Numbered from the stretch's first letter, positions 18,268 through 27,816 are shown. The stretch is 64,000 nt of DNA from Bifidobacterium breve (GCA_945890205.1 CAMDCL010000002.1:18195-82194), one strand, 5' to 3'. Made by a program: numbers and translations. Notes: generated by a model from the letters alone, not told the origin.

Positions 18268-18630
18268 AAGACCAAGAATAATAAAAGTACCGGAGCGCTA
18301 GGCGAAGAAGCGGTCGCTCAATTTCTCATCACAAGACGGTGCGAGATCATTGAACGCAACTGGCGAATACGTGAAGGCGAGATCGACATCATCGCGCTTA
18401 ACCCAACAGGGATATTTTCATTTGTGGAGGTTAAGACTCGAAGTTCAGTTGCCTTTGGCCATCCCTTTGAAGCGATCAATAGAGATAAGGCCCACCGAAT
18501 GCAGCGGCTGGCACTTGCCTGGCTTGCAACACATGGATGTCTTGGATGTGATTACCAGATAGATGTAGCAGCGGTACTTGTCCAAGCCAATGGAAAACAC
18601 ACAATTGAGTATCGCGAGAAGTTGCTATGA
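18265..18630 (+). CDS. yraN: YraN family endonuclease-like protein (UPF0102)
   Basis: 121-residue member of the restriction-endonuclease-fold UPF0102 family. The motif GEIDIIALNPTGIFSFVEVKTR carries the D-(x)n-ExK nuclease-like core, and GALGEEAVAQFL is at the N-terminus. The cellular role is poorly known; linkage to rnhB and comM is widely conserved. The stop overlaps the comM start by 4 bases. Confidence 0.88.
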   Translation: MKTKNNKSTGALGEEAVAQFLITRRCEIIERNWRIREGEIDIIALNPTGIFSFVEVKTRSSVAFGHPFEAINRDKAHRMQRLALAWLATHGCLGCDYQIDVAAVLVQANGKHTIEYREKLL

Positions 18631-20147
18631 CACTAGCTCTGACCCGCTCGGTAGCGCTCTTAGGTTTAGAGGGACACCTTGTAAGTATTGAGGTTGATAT
18701 TGCAGATGGTTTACCAGGGTATGCATTGTTGGGATTACCTGATGCAGCCCTTTCTGAATCCCGTGATCGAGTACGAAGCGCCATCGTTAACTGTGGAGAA
18801 ATCTGGCCTAACCGCAAGGTAACGGTCTCATTGTCACCTGCTTGGTTACCAAAGAGTGGTTCTAGTTTTGATTTAGCAATTTGCATAGCGCTGCTATCTG
18901 CACATGAAACGATTGCACGGGAAAGGGTGGAGGATCTACTTTTTCTTGGCGAGCTATCACTCGATGGCAAAATCCGTTCGGTGCGTGGAGTTCTTCCTGC
19001 GCTGATGGCTGCATATAAGGCCGGAGTTCGTACCGCCGTTGTTCCAACAGCAAACTTTGAAGAAGCGCAGTTAATGCAATCTATGACAATTGTTCCGATG
19101 GAGCATCTGAAACAAGTGTTGCGTTGGCTTCGCACAGGCGAACGAGAAGTTGTTCAAGAGATAGATCTGCAATGGGAGCAAACCGATATTCGATTAGATT
19201 TTGCAGATGTTGCAGGCCAATCCGCTGCGCGACAAGCTGCAGAGATTGCAGCGATCGGCGGACATCACATCTTGTTGATAGGTCCACCTGGTGCGGGTAA
19301 AACGATGATCGCTGAAAGAATTCCAACGATTATGCCTGCTTTATCTATCGATCAAGCGCTAGAGGTAACCGCTGTCCATTCAATTGCAGGAACCTTGACC
19401 CAACGTTCGCCCCTGTCATTGCTTGCTCCAATAGTTTCGCCACATCACACAACAACACGGATCGCTATGGTCGGTGGTGGCTCACATGCAATCAAGCCAG
19501 GTGCCTGCTCCCTTGCCCATTACGGAGTTTTATTTGTAGATGAGGCTCCAGAGTGCGGTCCGGGTGTATTGGATTCGCTGCGCCAACCTCTGGAATCTGG
19601 AACGGTCACTATTGCTCGCAGCATCGGCAATCTAACCTTCCCTGCACAGTTTCTCTTGGTGCTAGCTGCTAATCCATGTCCATGTGGCAAGTTCACAGGT
19701 CGAGGTCGCAACTGCACCTGTACCTCACAACAGGTGCGTCGATACTTAGGAAAGCTATCGGGTCCGCTCATGGATCGTATTGATCTGCGGGTGCAGGTCG
19801 AACCAGTGGGTCGGGTTGATATGGCGCGTAACGAGCTAGGTGAAAGCAGCCAGGTGATTCGAGAACGGGTAATCGCTGCACGCAAGGTAGCTGAAAAACG
19901 TTTTGCTGGAATGGGATGGAGTTTGAACTCTCAGATTCCAGCACGGGCCTTACGTTCAACATTTCAACCCGAACGTGGTGCGATGAACTTTTTGCATGAT
20001 GAACTAGATCGTGAGCACATTACGGCACGAGGCCTTCATAAGATCATTAGAACTTCGTGGAGTTTTGCAGATTTACATGGGCACCCAGTACCAACGATGC
20101 AGGATGTACAGGATGCCCATGCCATGAGAGGCAAGGTTGAAGCGTGA
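18627..20147 (+). CDS. comM: ComM/YifB family AAA+ ATPase (Mg-chelatase-like)
   Basis: 506-residue protein. The N-terminal Lon-protease-like ChlI domain contains LPDAALSESRDRVRSA. The AAA+ domain has Walker A GPPGAGKTMIAERIP near residue 218 and Walker B LFVDEAPE, followed by the NPCPCG cysteine segment. ComM is a hexameric helicase that promotes branch migration during natural transformation. Its stop overlaps dprA by 4 bases, so the transformation-linked pair is translationally coupled. Confidence 0.92.
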   Translation: MTLALTRSVALLGLEGHLVSIEVDIADGLPGYALLGLPDAALSESRDRVRSAIVNCGEIWPNRKVTVSLSPAWLPKSGSSFDLAICIALLSAHETIARERVEDLLFLGELSLDGKIRSVRGVLPALMAAYKAGVRTAVVPTANFEEAQLMQSMTIVPMEHLKQVLRWLRTGEREVVQEIDLQWEQTDIRLDFADVAGQSAARQAAEIAAIGGHHILLIGPPGAGKTMIAERIPTIMPALSIDQALEVTAVHSIAGTLTQRSPLSLLAPIVSPHHTTTRIAMVGGGSHAIKPGACSLAHYGVLFVDEAPECGPGVLDSLRQPLESGTVTIARSIGNLTFPAQFLLVLAANPCPCGKFTGRGRNCTCTSQQVRRYLGKLSGPLMDRIDLRVQVEPVGRVDMARNELGESSQVIRERVIAARKVAEKRFAGMGWSLNSQIPARALRSTFQPERGAMNFLHDELDREHITARGLHKIIRTSWSFADLHGHPVPTMQDVQDAHAMRGKVEA

Positions 20148-21004
20148 ATGAACATTTAGCTCGCGTAGCTTTGCTCAGCAATATTGAGGGTGGACACACA
20201 TTCTGGAGCGCTGAGATCTCGACCCACAGCGCACTTACTGTTTACAACAAATTACTTAATGGGGGATATGACCCAATTAAGTATGAAAAGTTGATCAGCA
20301 ACTTACGGCTGACCAATGCAGATAAGTTGTTAAGTGAGATTGATAAACATTATGCACGTTTGGTTACCCCAGCAGATGAAGATTGGCCTGAACAGCTCAA
20401 TGATCTTGCAGCGCCGCCTATCGGCTTGATTGTGAAGGGAAATATCAGCGCCCTGCATCAGCCCTCTTTAGCGATTGTTGGAACGAGAAACCCAACCTCA
20501 TACGGTGCACGGATTGCTGGAGATTTTGCAGCAGGGTTTGTAGATCGGGAATGGGCGATCATCAGTGGCGGTGCATACGGAATAGATTCATATGCACATA
20601 AGGGTGCACTGATTGCAGAGGGGGTAACTGTTGCAGTAGTTGCCTCCGGGATCGATATTAACTATCCAGCCGGTAACGCTCGATTGTTTGCTGAAATCTG
20701 CGAAGCAGGTGCGATGGTTACCGAATTTATGCCTGGACATAAAGCCTTGCCCAACCGTTTCTTAACACGCAATCGCATCATCGCCGCACTGTCAAAGGCC
20801 ACCCTTGTTGTCGAAGCCGCCTTTCGAAGCGGATCTTTGCGAACGGCGCGCGATGCAGCCGAGATATTTCGACCAGTAATGGCGATTCCGGGACCAATTA
20901 ACTCACCGACCAGCGAAGGATGTCACCGACTAATTGGTGAGAGAGCTGCAGAGATCGTGACATCTGTGGCAGATGCGGTGGAGTTTGTTGGCGTTAATCA
21001 ATGA
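20144..21004 (+). CDS. dprA: DNA processing protein DprA
   Basis: Binds incoming single-stranded DNA and loads RecA. 286 residues covering the Rossmann-like core: LAIVGTRNPTSYGARIA, ISGGAYGIDSYAHKGAL, VAVVASGIDINYPAGN, PNRFLTRNRIIAALSKATLVVEA and the GPINSPTSEGCHRLI loop. It is shorter than the usual 360-380, lacking a C-terminal winged helix. Coupled to comM upstream; era begins 12 bases downstream. Confidence 0.92.
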   Translation: MNEHLARVALLSNIEGGHTFWSAEISTHSALTVYNKLLNGGYDPIKYEKLISNLRLTNADKLLSEIDKHYARLVTPADEDWPEQLNDLAAPPIGLIVKGNISALHQPSLAIVGTRNPTSYGARIAGDFAAGFVDREWAIISGGAYGIDSYAHKGALIAEGVTVAVVASGIDINYPAGNARLFAEICEAGAMVTEFMPGHKALPNRFLTRNRIIAALSKATLVVEAAFRSGSLRTARDAAEIFRPVMAIPGPINSPTSEGCHRLIGERAAEIVTSVADAVEFVGVNQ

Positions 21005-21016
21005 GAGAATAAGGCC

Positions 21017-21937
21017 ATGAGTGATTTCCGTTCGGGCTTTGTCGCCATTGTTGGCCGACCAAACGTTGGAAAATCAACTTTGATTAACGCTCTCGTTGGA
21101 AGCAAGATCGCAATTACCTCACACCATCCCAACACAACACGTACAGCGATTCGTGGCATTGTTCACCGCCCCGAGTTTCAGGCGGTCCTTGTAGATACAC
21201 CAGGTGTACACAAGCCAAAGACATTGTTGGGTCATCGTTTAAATCAAGTTGTTGATCAAAGTATGGACTCAGTCGATATTGTGATTATGTGTATTCCTGC
21301 CGATGAAACATCTGGCGCTGGGGATACCTTTATCGCTGCAGAAATTGCAAAGCACCCAAGAGCTAAAAAGTTTGCGGTCATTACCAAGACAGATTTAATC
21401 TCAAAGGAAAAATTAGCAGCGCGCTTACTAGGCATCATGAAGATCGCCGAAGGCTTTGTCTGGGATGAGATCATTCCAGTATCTGCAGCCATCCATGATC
21501 AGGTGGATTTACTCAATGAATTAATTGGAAAAAACCTTCCGGCAGGACCTCAGTACTACCCAGAAGGAACAACCAGTGATCAAGCGATCGAGCAGTTAAT
21601 CTGCGAATTTATCCGTGAAGCTGCTCTGCAAGATGTGCGCGAAGAGCTGCCGCACTCAATCGTTGTGACTATCGATGAGTTTGGTGAGCGAGAAGAAAAA
21701 GGTTCACGCCCATTTTTTGATGTCCATGCAACTATTCACGTGGAACGCGATACCCAGCGGGCAATCCTGTTGGGCCACCAAGGCGCTCGTTTAAAGGAGA
21801 TCGGTATTCGCGCACGTGCAGATATTGAACGCGCACTTGTTGCAAAGATCTTTTTGGGGCTTCACATCAAGGTTTCAAAGGAGTGGCAAAAGGATCCAAA
21901 GTTGCTGGCAAAGCTTGGATTTGGTGACAGGACGTAA
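21017..21937 (+). CDS. era: GTPase Era
   Basis: Ribosome-assembly GTPase that binds the 16S rRNA 3' end. 306 residues with G1 GRPNVGKSTLIN, G2 TTRTAIRG, G3 DTPGVHKPK, G4 TKTD and G5 VSAA, then a C-terminal KH domain (LLGHQGARLKEIGIRARADIERAL; HIKVSKEWQKDPKLLAKLGF). It lies directly behind dprA, away from its more usual ybeY/recO neighbours. A short AAGG sits 2 bases before the ATG, so start recognition is probably coupled to dprA translation. Confidence 0.94.
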   Translation: MSDFRSGFVAIVGRPNVGKSTLINALVGSKIAITSHHPNTTRTAIRGIVHRPEFQAVLVDTPGVHKPKTLLGHRLNQVVDQSMDSVDIVIMCIPADETSGAGDTFIAAEIAKHPRAKKFAVITKTDLISKEKLAARLLGIMKIAEGFVWDEIIPVSAAIHDQVDLLNELIGKNLPAGPQYYPEGTTSDQAIEQLICEFIREAALQDVREELPHSIVVTIDEFGEREEKGSRPFFDVHATIHVERDTQRAILLGHQGARLKEIGIRARADIERALVAKIFLGLHIKVSKEWQKDPKLLAKLGFGDRT

Positions 21938-21946
21938 AAGTAAGGT

Positions 21947-22810
21947 CTAAGCCGCTAGGCTCTTTCTGCTTGCAAGGTATGAACCAATCAACACCAAGGG
22001 CAATCCAACAATAATTCCTGCCGTTAGCGGCTCTCTCAAGATGATGACACCCAGAACAACTGCTACTGCAGTATTTACGTAAGTAACTAGTGAACCGCGG
22101 GCAGGACCAATCTCATCCATTAATTTGAAGAATAATATGAATGCGATTGCTGTACTGAATACTCCAAGAGCAATAAGGGATACGGCAGAGTTGAGAGAAA
22201 CGCTAGAAGGCCACTGCGCTATGGCAACAGGTGCCCAGAAAACAGTTGTCAAAGCCATTGCTAATCCGTTGATTGCAATGCCATCGACCAAAGGTAAGTT
22301 TGAGGTAACCATAATTACTGCGTAGGCATAACCCATAGAGGCCAGGATCACCATTGCGATAGAGAGTGGATCGCTGCTTCCAGTGAAACTTTCAATACCG
22401 ACCACCAGAATCAACCCGAGGAAACCAACAACAATTCCCACGATTCGTTTGAACTGCCAGACTGAATGATCACCGCGTAGAGAGGTGATTATCGTTGCAA
22501 AGATTGGAACAGTAGAAACCAGTAATCCAGCTAGACCAGAGTTGATCTTCTGTTGAGCGGTCGTAATAAGGATCCAGGGGCCAATCATCTCTAACAATGC
22601 ATAAAAGGCAACAAACTTAAAGCCCAGGACCGCCCCTTTAAACTTTTTGCGGTAAATCGCAATCGGAATCAAAATAGATGCCCCGATTAATGTACGTCCG
22701 GCTACGACGGCAGCGGGTGGGAAATCTTCAACGGCAACCTTCATAAGAAGATAAGGAATGCCCCACAAAATTCCAACCAAAACAAAGTGGAACAGGGATT
22801 TACGACTCAT
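21947..22810 (-). CDS. EamA/DMT-family transporter
   Basis: 287 residues with about ten predicted membrane helices arranged as two EamA repeats; the second ends VVLGVIILREPLTAGIIVGLPLVLIGSYLA, the typical C-terminal repeat pattern. The substrate (metabolite or amino acid efflux or uptake) is not predictable. The ATG touches the stop codon of the glgM-like gene upstream, so it is co-transcribed with it. It converges on era with a 9-base gap. Confidence 0.85.
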   Translation of the reverse strand: MSRKSLFHFVLVGILWGIPYLLMKVAVEDFPPAAVVAGRTLIGASILIPIAIYRKKFKGAVLGFKFVAFYALLEMIGPWILITTAQQKINSGLAGLLVSTVPIFATIITSLRGDHSVWQFKRIVGIVVGFLGLILVVGIESFTGSSDPLSIAMVILASMGYAYAVIMVTSNLPLVDGIAINGLAMALTTVFWAPVAIAQWPSSVSLNSAVSLIALGVFSTAIAFILFFKLMDEIGPARGSLVTYVNTAVAVVLGVIILREPLTAGIIVGLPLVLIGSYLASRKSLAA

Positions 22811-23971
22811 TTATCCAATCACCTTGCGGTAGAGATCCACAGTCAACGCTGCAACGGCATCCCATCCAAATAGTTTTTGAGCTCGAACACGTCCTGCTAC
22901 TCCATACTTTTTTAGAAGTTCTGGTTGAGACATCAAGCCAGTTATGGATTCGGTCAATGCTTTCTCAAAAGGTGCGGCCTCGCCGTAGTAATCAACTAGT
23001 TCGCCGGTCTCTTTATCTGCAACAACCTCTGGGATTCCACCTACACGTGAGCCCAGAACCGCGGTTTCACAGCCCATTGCTTCAAGGTTCACAATTCCGA
23101 GCGGTTCATAAATTGATGGGCAGATAAATAAATCGGCGGCGGTAAGCATCGCCGTTAATTGATCATGTGGGAGCATCTCTTTAATCCACCACACATTGCT
23201 GCGGGTAGATTGAAGTTCGGCAATTAATGCTGCAACCTCGTTGCCAATACCTTCTTCATCAGGAGTTCCAGCGGCCAAGACCAAGCCAAACTCTGCAGGA
23301 ACATCCTTCCAAGCACGCAGTAAATGCGCCAAACCCTTTTGACGGGTAATTCTTCCCACAAATAGTGCGTACGGTCCCTTAACTCCAAAGCTCTCAGGTA
23401 CAGATGCATCATGGTTAGGTGCAAATTTATTGGTGTCAACACCATTTCGGATTGTAACTACCTTAGATGGATCAACGGCAGGGTAGGCCTTTAATACATC
23501 TGCACGCATTCCATCACTAACTGCGATGATTGCACTTGCTGCTTCATATGCGGTTTTCTCCGCCCATGATGAGATGCGGTAACCGCCACCCAACTGTTCA
23601 GATTTCCAGGGACGCAAGGGTTCAAGAGAGTGAGCGCTAACAATGTGGGGGATCCCGTGTTGAAGCGCAGCAACATGGCCAGCCATATTTGCATACCAGG
23701 TGTGTGAGTGAACAACATCTACATGTCCAAGATGAGTTGCCATCTCTAAGTCAATTGCTAAGGCTTGAACCGCAGGATTTGCATCTGCAAAACCAACAGG
23801 TAATGAGTAACCAAAAGCATCATCTCTCTTACCACCAAAGCAGTGAACATCGACATCAACATCCTTGATGGTGCGAAGGGCTTGCGTTAACTGGAGGACA
23901 TGGACCCCAGCGCCACCATAGATGGCCGGTGGCCACTCCTTGGTAACGATTCCAACCTTTAACGCGGCCAT
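22811..23971 (-). CDS. glgM: GT4 glycosyltransferase, annotated as glycogen synthase, probably GlgM (maltose-1-phosphate synthase)
   Basis: 386-residue GT-B glycosyltransferase. The N-terminal nucleotide-sugar motif KEWPPAIYGGAGVHV (KxGG-like), FVGRITRQKG, and the E-x7-E motif in CPSIYEPLGIVNLEAMGCETAVLGSRVGGIPEV. Length and divergent position beside glgC match the mycobacterial Rv1212c-Rv1213 pair, where the enzyme makes alpha-maltose 1-phosphate from ADP-glucose and glucose 1-phosphate for the GlgE route. Classic GlgA is longer (about 470-480). The symbol is inferred. Only 50 bases separate it from glgC. Confidence 0.8.
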   Translation of the reverse strand: MAALKVGIVTKEWPPAIYGGAGVHVLQLTQALRTIKDVDVDVHCFGGKRDDAFGYSLPVGFADANPAVQALAIDLEMATHLGHVDVVHSHTWYANMAGHVAALQHGIPHIVSAHSLEPLRPWKSEQLGGGYRISSWAEKTAYEAASAIIAVSDGMRADVLKAYPAVDPSKVVTIRNGVDTNKFAPNHDASVPESFGVKGPYALFVGRITRQKGLAHLLRAWKDVPAEFGLVLAAGTPDEEGIGNEVAALIAELQSTRSNVWWIKEMLPHDQLTAMLTAADLFICPSIYEPLGIVNLEAMGCETAVLGSRVGGIPEVVADKETGELVDYYGEAAPFEKALTESITGLMSQPELLKKYGVAGRVRAQKLFGWDAVAALTVDLYRKVIG

Positions 23972-24009
23972 CTCTTTGTAAACCTCTTCCTAGTACAAGG
24001 GTGAAAGGC

Positions 24010-24015
24010 TATCGT
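24010..24015 (+). promoter_or_regulatory. -10 element for leaderless glgC
   Basis: TATCGT ends six bases before the glgC ATG. No ribosome binding site and no clear -35. Confidence 0.6.
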
Positions 24016-24021
24016 TAAGAC

Positions 24022-25245
24022 ATGGCCAAACTGCAACTTCCGCTCAGCATCGTTCTTGCTGGTGGCGAAGGAAAGCGATTAATGCCCCTTACTGCAGATC
24101 GTGCCAAGCCCGCTGTTCCATTTGGTGGCTCATATCGATTGATAGATTTTGTTTTATCCAACCTTGCCAATGCAAATATGCTCAAGATTGCGGTTTTGAC
24201 CCAGTACAAATCTCACTCATTGGACCGTCACATCACAACAACCTGGCGAATGTCCTCCTTGCTTGGAAATTACATCACCCCAGTTCCTGCACAACAGCGT
24301 TTAGGACCACGTTGGTATACAGGAAGTGCAGATGCGATCCTGCAGAACTTCAATTTAATTCAGGATGAAGATCCAAAGCATGTTTTAGTTTTTGGTGCAG
24401 ACCACGTGTATCGCATGGATCCTATGCAGATGTTCCAGCAGCATGTTGAATCTGGAGCTGGTGTAACAGTTGCAGCGATTCGCATGCCCCGCTCTGAGGC
24501 GCATGATTTTGGGGTAATCGAATTAGCTGATGATGGAATCACCATTAAGGCATTCCATGAAAAGCCTGCTAACCCACCTGCGATGCCAGGTCACCCTGAT
24601 CTCTCATTAGTTTCAATGGGTAACTACATCTTTAAGCGCGATGTTATGGAAGAAGCGCTAATCCTAGATTCTGAAGATATTGAATCTCGCCATGATCTTG
24701 GTGGAAACATCATTCCTTTCCTAACATCACAAGGTCAGGCCAAGGTGTACGACTTTGCCAACAATGTTGTACCTGGCGAAACTGAACGCGATAAGGGTTA
24801 CTGGCGAGATGTAGGTTCAATTGATGCGTACTACGACGCGCATATGGATCTAGTTTCAGTTCATCCAATCTTTAATCTTTACAACCGGCAATGGCCATTG
24901 CTGACAAACCCACCATCACTGCCCCCTGCCAAGTTCAGCGAAGGTGGATCGGCACATGATTCAATCGTTGGTGCAGGATCAATTATCTCTGGTGGAATAC
25001 TGCATGGATCAGTTGTTTCCTACGATGTTTCAGTTGGAAAAGCTGCCATCGTTGAAGGAACGGTCATCATGCCAAATGTAAGAATTGGCGAGAAAGCCAT
25101 TATCCGTAAGGCTATTTTGGATAAGAGCGTTGTTGTAGATCCAGGTGCGCAGATTGGTGTTGATCTAGAACGTGATCGTCAACGTTTCACAGTCAGCGAT
25201 GGCGGAATCGTTATTGTCGGTAAAGGCGTGCGCGTTACCGTTTAA
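24022..25245 (+). CDS. glgC: glucose-1-phosphate adenylyltransferase (ADP-glucose pyrophosphorylase)
   Basis: Makes ADP-glucose from ATP and glucose 1-phosphate, the donor for glycogen or maltose-1-phosphate synthesis. 407 residues. N-terminal nucleotidyltransferase motif [49 protein letters not shown] and [19 protein letters not shown], then a C-terminal left-handed beta-helix (hexapeptide-like repeats around [11 protein letters not shown] and [20 protein letters not shown]). The start codon coincides with the predicted transcription start. Divergent from the GlgM-like gene. Confidence 0.95.
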   Translation: MAKLQLPLSIVLAGGEGKRLMPLTADRAKPAVPFGGSYRLIDFVLSNLANANMLKIAVLTQYKSHSLDRHITTTWRMSSLLGNYITPVPAQQRLGPRWYTGSADAILQNFNLIQDEDPKHVLVFGADHVYRMDPMQMFQQHVESGAGVTVAAIRMPRSEAHDFGVIELADDGITIKAFHEKPANPPAMPGHPDLSLVSMGNYIFKRDVMEEALILDSEDIESRHDLGGNIIPFLTSQGQAKVYDFANNVVPGETERDKGYWRDVGSIDAYYDAHMDLVSVHPIFNLYNRQWPLLTNPPSLPPAKFSEGGSAHDSIVGAGSIISGGILHGSVVSYDVSVGKAAIVEGTVIMPNVRIGEKAIIRKAILDKSVVVDPGAQIGVDLERDRQRFTVSDGGIVIVGKGVRVTV

Positions 25246-25251
25246 GGCGCT

Positions 25252-26655
25252 TCACCAGCTCTCAGTATTGCTCTTTAACTCTTTATATCGCTGCATAACA
25301 TCAGGAGTTGCAACGCTTTTGTGATGAGTAACTTCTCCCAAATCCCATGTTGGCATTTCACCCAGTAAGGCCCATGCAGCCTGTTTAGCCGCACCATCTG
25401 CAACGTATTCACCTGCTGGTGGAACCAGTACCTCGCGGCCAAATAGCGCACTTGCAATAACTGGCACCGCTGGATTCTTAGCCGCTCCGCCAATGAGCAA
25501 AATACGATTGACTCCAACACCTAATGCAACGAGAGCATCAACAGCATCAGCTAAACCTGCAAGCATTCCCTCAACCATCGCACGAGCAATATCCTCTTGA
25601 TTTGAGTTGTTCAGATTCATTCCAGAAAAGACACCTGTGGCCTTTGGGCGGTTAGGTGTTCTTTCGCCTTCAAAGTAAGGCAGAAGTGTTAAACCATTGG
25701 CACCAGGCTTTGCCGCAAGGGCAAGTTGTGCAACCTCATCATGTGTCTTTCCTAATATTTTGCATGCAGCATCCAAGATCCGTGCAGCGTTTAATGTACA
25801 GACCAATGGCAGGTAACGTCCCGTTGCATCTGCAAAGCCTGCAACCGCACCACTTGGATCATGGGTTGCTGTATCAGAGACTGCAAAAGCGGTACCACTT
25901 GTTCCTAATGAAACAACAACATCCCCAGGCTGTGCTTGTAAACCTAAGGCAGCTCCAGCATTGTCTCCAGCACCTGCTGCTATCGGAATTCCAGAAAGAG
26001 TTGTTCCGCCAAAATGTGAAGGCGCGATAATCCTTGGAAGGGTCAACTCTTGGTCATGACGAAGTGCAAGGCGCACGATATCTTCGCGGTAATGAGATGT
26101 GCTGGGATCGAAGTAACCAGTACCTGATGCATCGCTGCGATCGGTAAAAAGCTTGGATAAATCCCCGCCACCCTGAAGCTGCCATGACAACCAATCATGC
26201 GGCAGGGCGATAGATGCAACGCGGGCTGCGTTTTCAGGTTCATGATCTGCCATCCATCGAACCTTGGATGCTGTAAAGGATGCAACTAACTTAGAACCTA
26301 CTTTTCGTGCAATCTCTTGATCACCACCAACTTCACCGTTGAGATCATCGGCTTCCTGTGAAGATCGTGTGTCATTCCATAACAGCGCTTTTCTAATGAC
26401 TTGACCCTGTGCATCGATCGCGACCATTCCATGCTGCTGAGCTGCTATAGATATCGCTTCAACATCAGCTAATCCACCCGCATCGGCAAAGGCTGAATTC
26501 AATCCATTCAGCCAATGTGATGGATCAACCTCTGTGCCATCGGGATGGGAGGCGCGTCCTTGGCGTACTAACGCACCTGTGTGAGCATCGCGAATAACAA
26601 CCTTTACGGATTGGGTTGAGGAGTCCACGCCGGCGATGAGTTGTTGATTAGCCAT
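25252..26655 (-). CDS. xylB: xylulokinase (FGGY family)
   Basis: Phosphorylates D-xylulose to xylulose 5-phosphate for the pentose phosphate pathway. 467 residues. N-terminal GVDSSTQSVKVVIRD phosphate-binding motif, SIAAQQHGMVA (xylulokinase-like MHG-type site), ALLWNDTRS, and GAGDNAGAALGLQAQPGDVVVSLGTSGTAF; C-terminal LLIGGAAKNPA. Other FGGY kinases are possible, but the QQHGM and LWNDTRS segments favour XylB. ATG start with the -10 six bases upstream. No xylose isomerase or transporter is adjacent. It converges on glgC with a 6-base gap. Confidence 0.88.
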   Translation of the reverse strand: MANQQLIAGVDSSTQSVKVVIRDAHTGALVRQGRASHPDGTEVDPSHWLNGLNSAFADAGGLADVEAISIAAQQHGMVAIDAQGQVIRKALLWNDTRSSQEADDLNGEVGGDQEIARKVGSKLVASFTASKVRWMADHEPENAARVASIALPHDWLSWQLQGGGDLSKLFTDRSDASGTGYFDPSTSHYREDIVRLALRHDQELTLPRIIAPSHFGGTTLSGIPIAAGAGDNAGAALGLQAQPGDVVVSLGTSGTAFAVSDTATHDPSGAVAGFADATGRYLPLVCTLNAARILDAACKILGKTHDEVAQLALAAKPGANGLTLLPYFEGERTPNRPKATGVFSGMNLNNSNQEDIARAMVEGMLAGLADAVDALVALGVGVNRILLIGGAAKNPAVPVIASALFGREVLVPPAGEYVADGAAKQAAWALLGEMPTWDLGEVTHHKSVATPDVMQRYKELKSNTESW

Positions 26656-26661
26656 GGGGCA

Positions 26662-26667
26662 AGGCTA
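26662..26667 (-). promoter_or_regulatory. -10 element for leaderless xylB
   Basis: TAGCCT on the minus strand, six bases before the xylB ATG. No ribosome binding site. Confidence 0.55.
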
Positions 26668-26749
26668 GACTGTGCCAGTCAGCGTTGACCACAGGTGGCG
26701 GAAAGTATTTGAGCCACTCAATCAAACAATAAAATTGTTGGAGTAAATC

Positions 26750-27775
26750 ATGCGTATTGGTGTCCTCACTGGCGGCGGAGATTGCCCTGGTCTTAATGCG
26801 GTTATCCGCGCGGTAGTTCGCAAAGGTGTAAAAGAGTACGGTCACGAGTTTGTTGGATTCCGTGATGGGTGGAAGGGACCACTAGAGGGTCTGACTATGC
26901 CTTTGAATATTGAAGTAACCCGTGGAATCTTGCCTCGCGGTGGAACCATTCTTGGCTCATCACGCACAAACCCTTTCAAGATCGAGGGTGGCGTAGAAAA
27001 GATTAAAGAAAACCTCGAGAAGGCTGGCATCGATGCGTTAATCGCAATTGGTGGAGAAGACACTCTCGGTGTTGCTACCAAACTCGATGCACTTGGCGTC
27101 AAGGTTATTGGTGTTCCAAAGACAATCGACAACGATCTTAATAACACCGATTACACATTTGGCTTTGATACATCTGTCAATATCGCGGTAGAGGCTATTG
27201 ACCGTTTGCACACGACAGCCGAGTCTCACCACCGTGCATTGATCGTTGAAGTTATGGGCCGTCACGCAGGTTGGATCGCTCTTCACTCAGGTCTTGCAGG
27301 TGGGGCAACATGTATCTTGATTCCAGAGCAGAAGTTCTCTGTTGAGAAGGTATGTGAGTGGGTTGAATCCCGTTTCAAATCTCACTACGCACCGATCATC
27401 GTTATTGCAGAGGGTGCAATCCCTCAAGATGGAGATATGGTGACAAAGGATCAGACCCTCGATGCCTTTGGACATGTAAAGCTTTCAGGTATTGGTGACT
27501 GGCTAGCTGGCCAGATTGAAGAGCGGACAGGCAAGGAGGCTCGTACATCTGTACTGGGACATATCCAGCGCGGTGGAACTCCAACAGCCTTTGACCGTGT
27601 CTTGGCTACTCGCTTTGGTCTCCATGCGATCACAGCCGCTCATGAAGGTGACTGGGGCAAGATGGTTGCCCTACATGGCACAAACATTGCTCGAGTTCCA
27701 CTTGCAACCGCTACTGAAAAGCTAAAGACGGTGCCGCTAGAGCTATACAAGGAGTCAGAGATCTTCTTCGGTTAA
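26750..27775 (+). CDS. pfkA: 6-phosphofructokinase, residues of the pyrophosphate-dependent type
   Basis: 341-residue group A phosphofructokinase. The phosphoryl-donor loop reads GGEDTLGVATKL and the catalytic loop GVPKTIDNDLNNTDYTFGFDT. In E. coli numbering these give Asp104 and Lys124, the pair that marks pyrophosphate-dependent enzymes such as that of Amycolatopsis methanolica; ATP enzymes have Gly104. Substrate-site motifs EVMGRHAGWIA and LGHIQRGGTPTAFDR are intact. GGAG lies 8 bases before the ATG, so this gene has a translated leader, unlike its neighbours. Pyrophosphate use is inferred from residues and would make the step reversible. Confidence 0.93.
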   Translation: MRIGVLTGGGDCPGLNAVIRAVVRKGVKEYGHEFVGFRDGWKGPLEGLTMPLNIEVTRGILPRGGTILGSSRTNPFKIEGGVEKIKENLEKAGIDALIAIGGEDTLGVATKLDALGVKVIGVPKTIDNDLNNTDYTFGFDTSVNIAVEAIDRLHTTAESHHRALIVEVMGRHAGWIALHSGLAGGATCILIPEQKFSVEKVCEWVESRFKSHYAPIIVIAEGAIPQDGDMVTKDQTLDAFGHVKLSGIGDWLAGQIEERTGKEARTSVLGHIQRGGTPTAFDRVLATRFGLHAITAAHEGDWGKMVALHGTNIARVPLATATEKLKTVPLELYKESEIFFG

Positions 27776-27804
27776 TTGCGTCTCGCACCGACTCTTAGAC
27801 ACTC

Positions 27805-27810
27805 TAAACT
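27805..27810 (+). promoter_or_regulatory. -10 element for leaderless DAHP synthase gene
   Basis: TAAACT ends six bases before the ATG at 27817. No ribosome binding site. Confidence 0.6.
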
Positions 27811-27816
27811 TCTCCA

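Noticed and set aside
26685-26735. TTGACC at 26685 and A+T-rich ACAATAAAATTGT as a pfkA promoter/operator.
   Set aside because: No -10 at acceptable spacing could be chosen, so only the ribosome binding site is claimed for pfkA.
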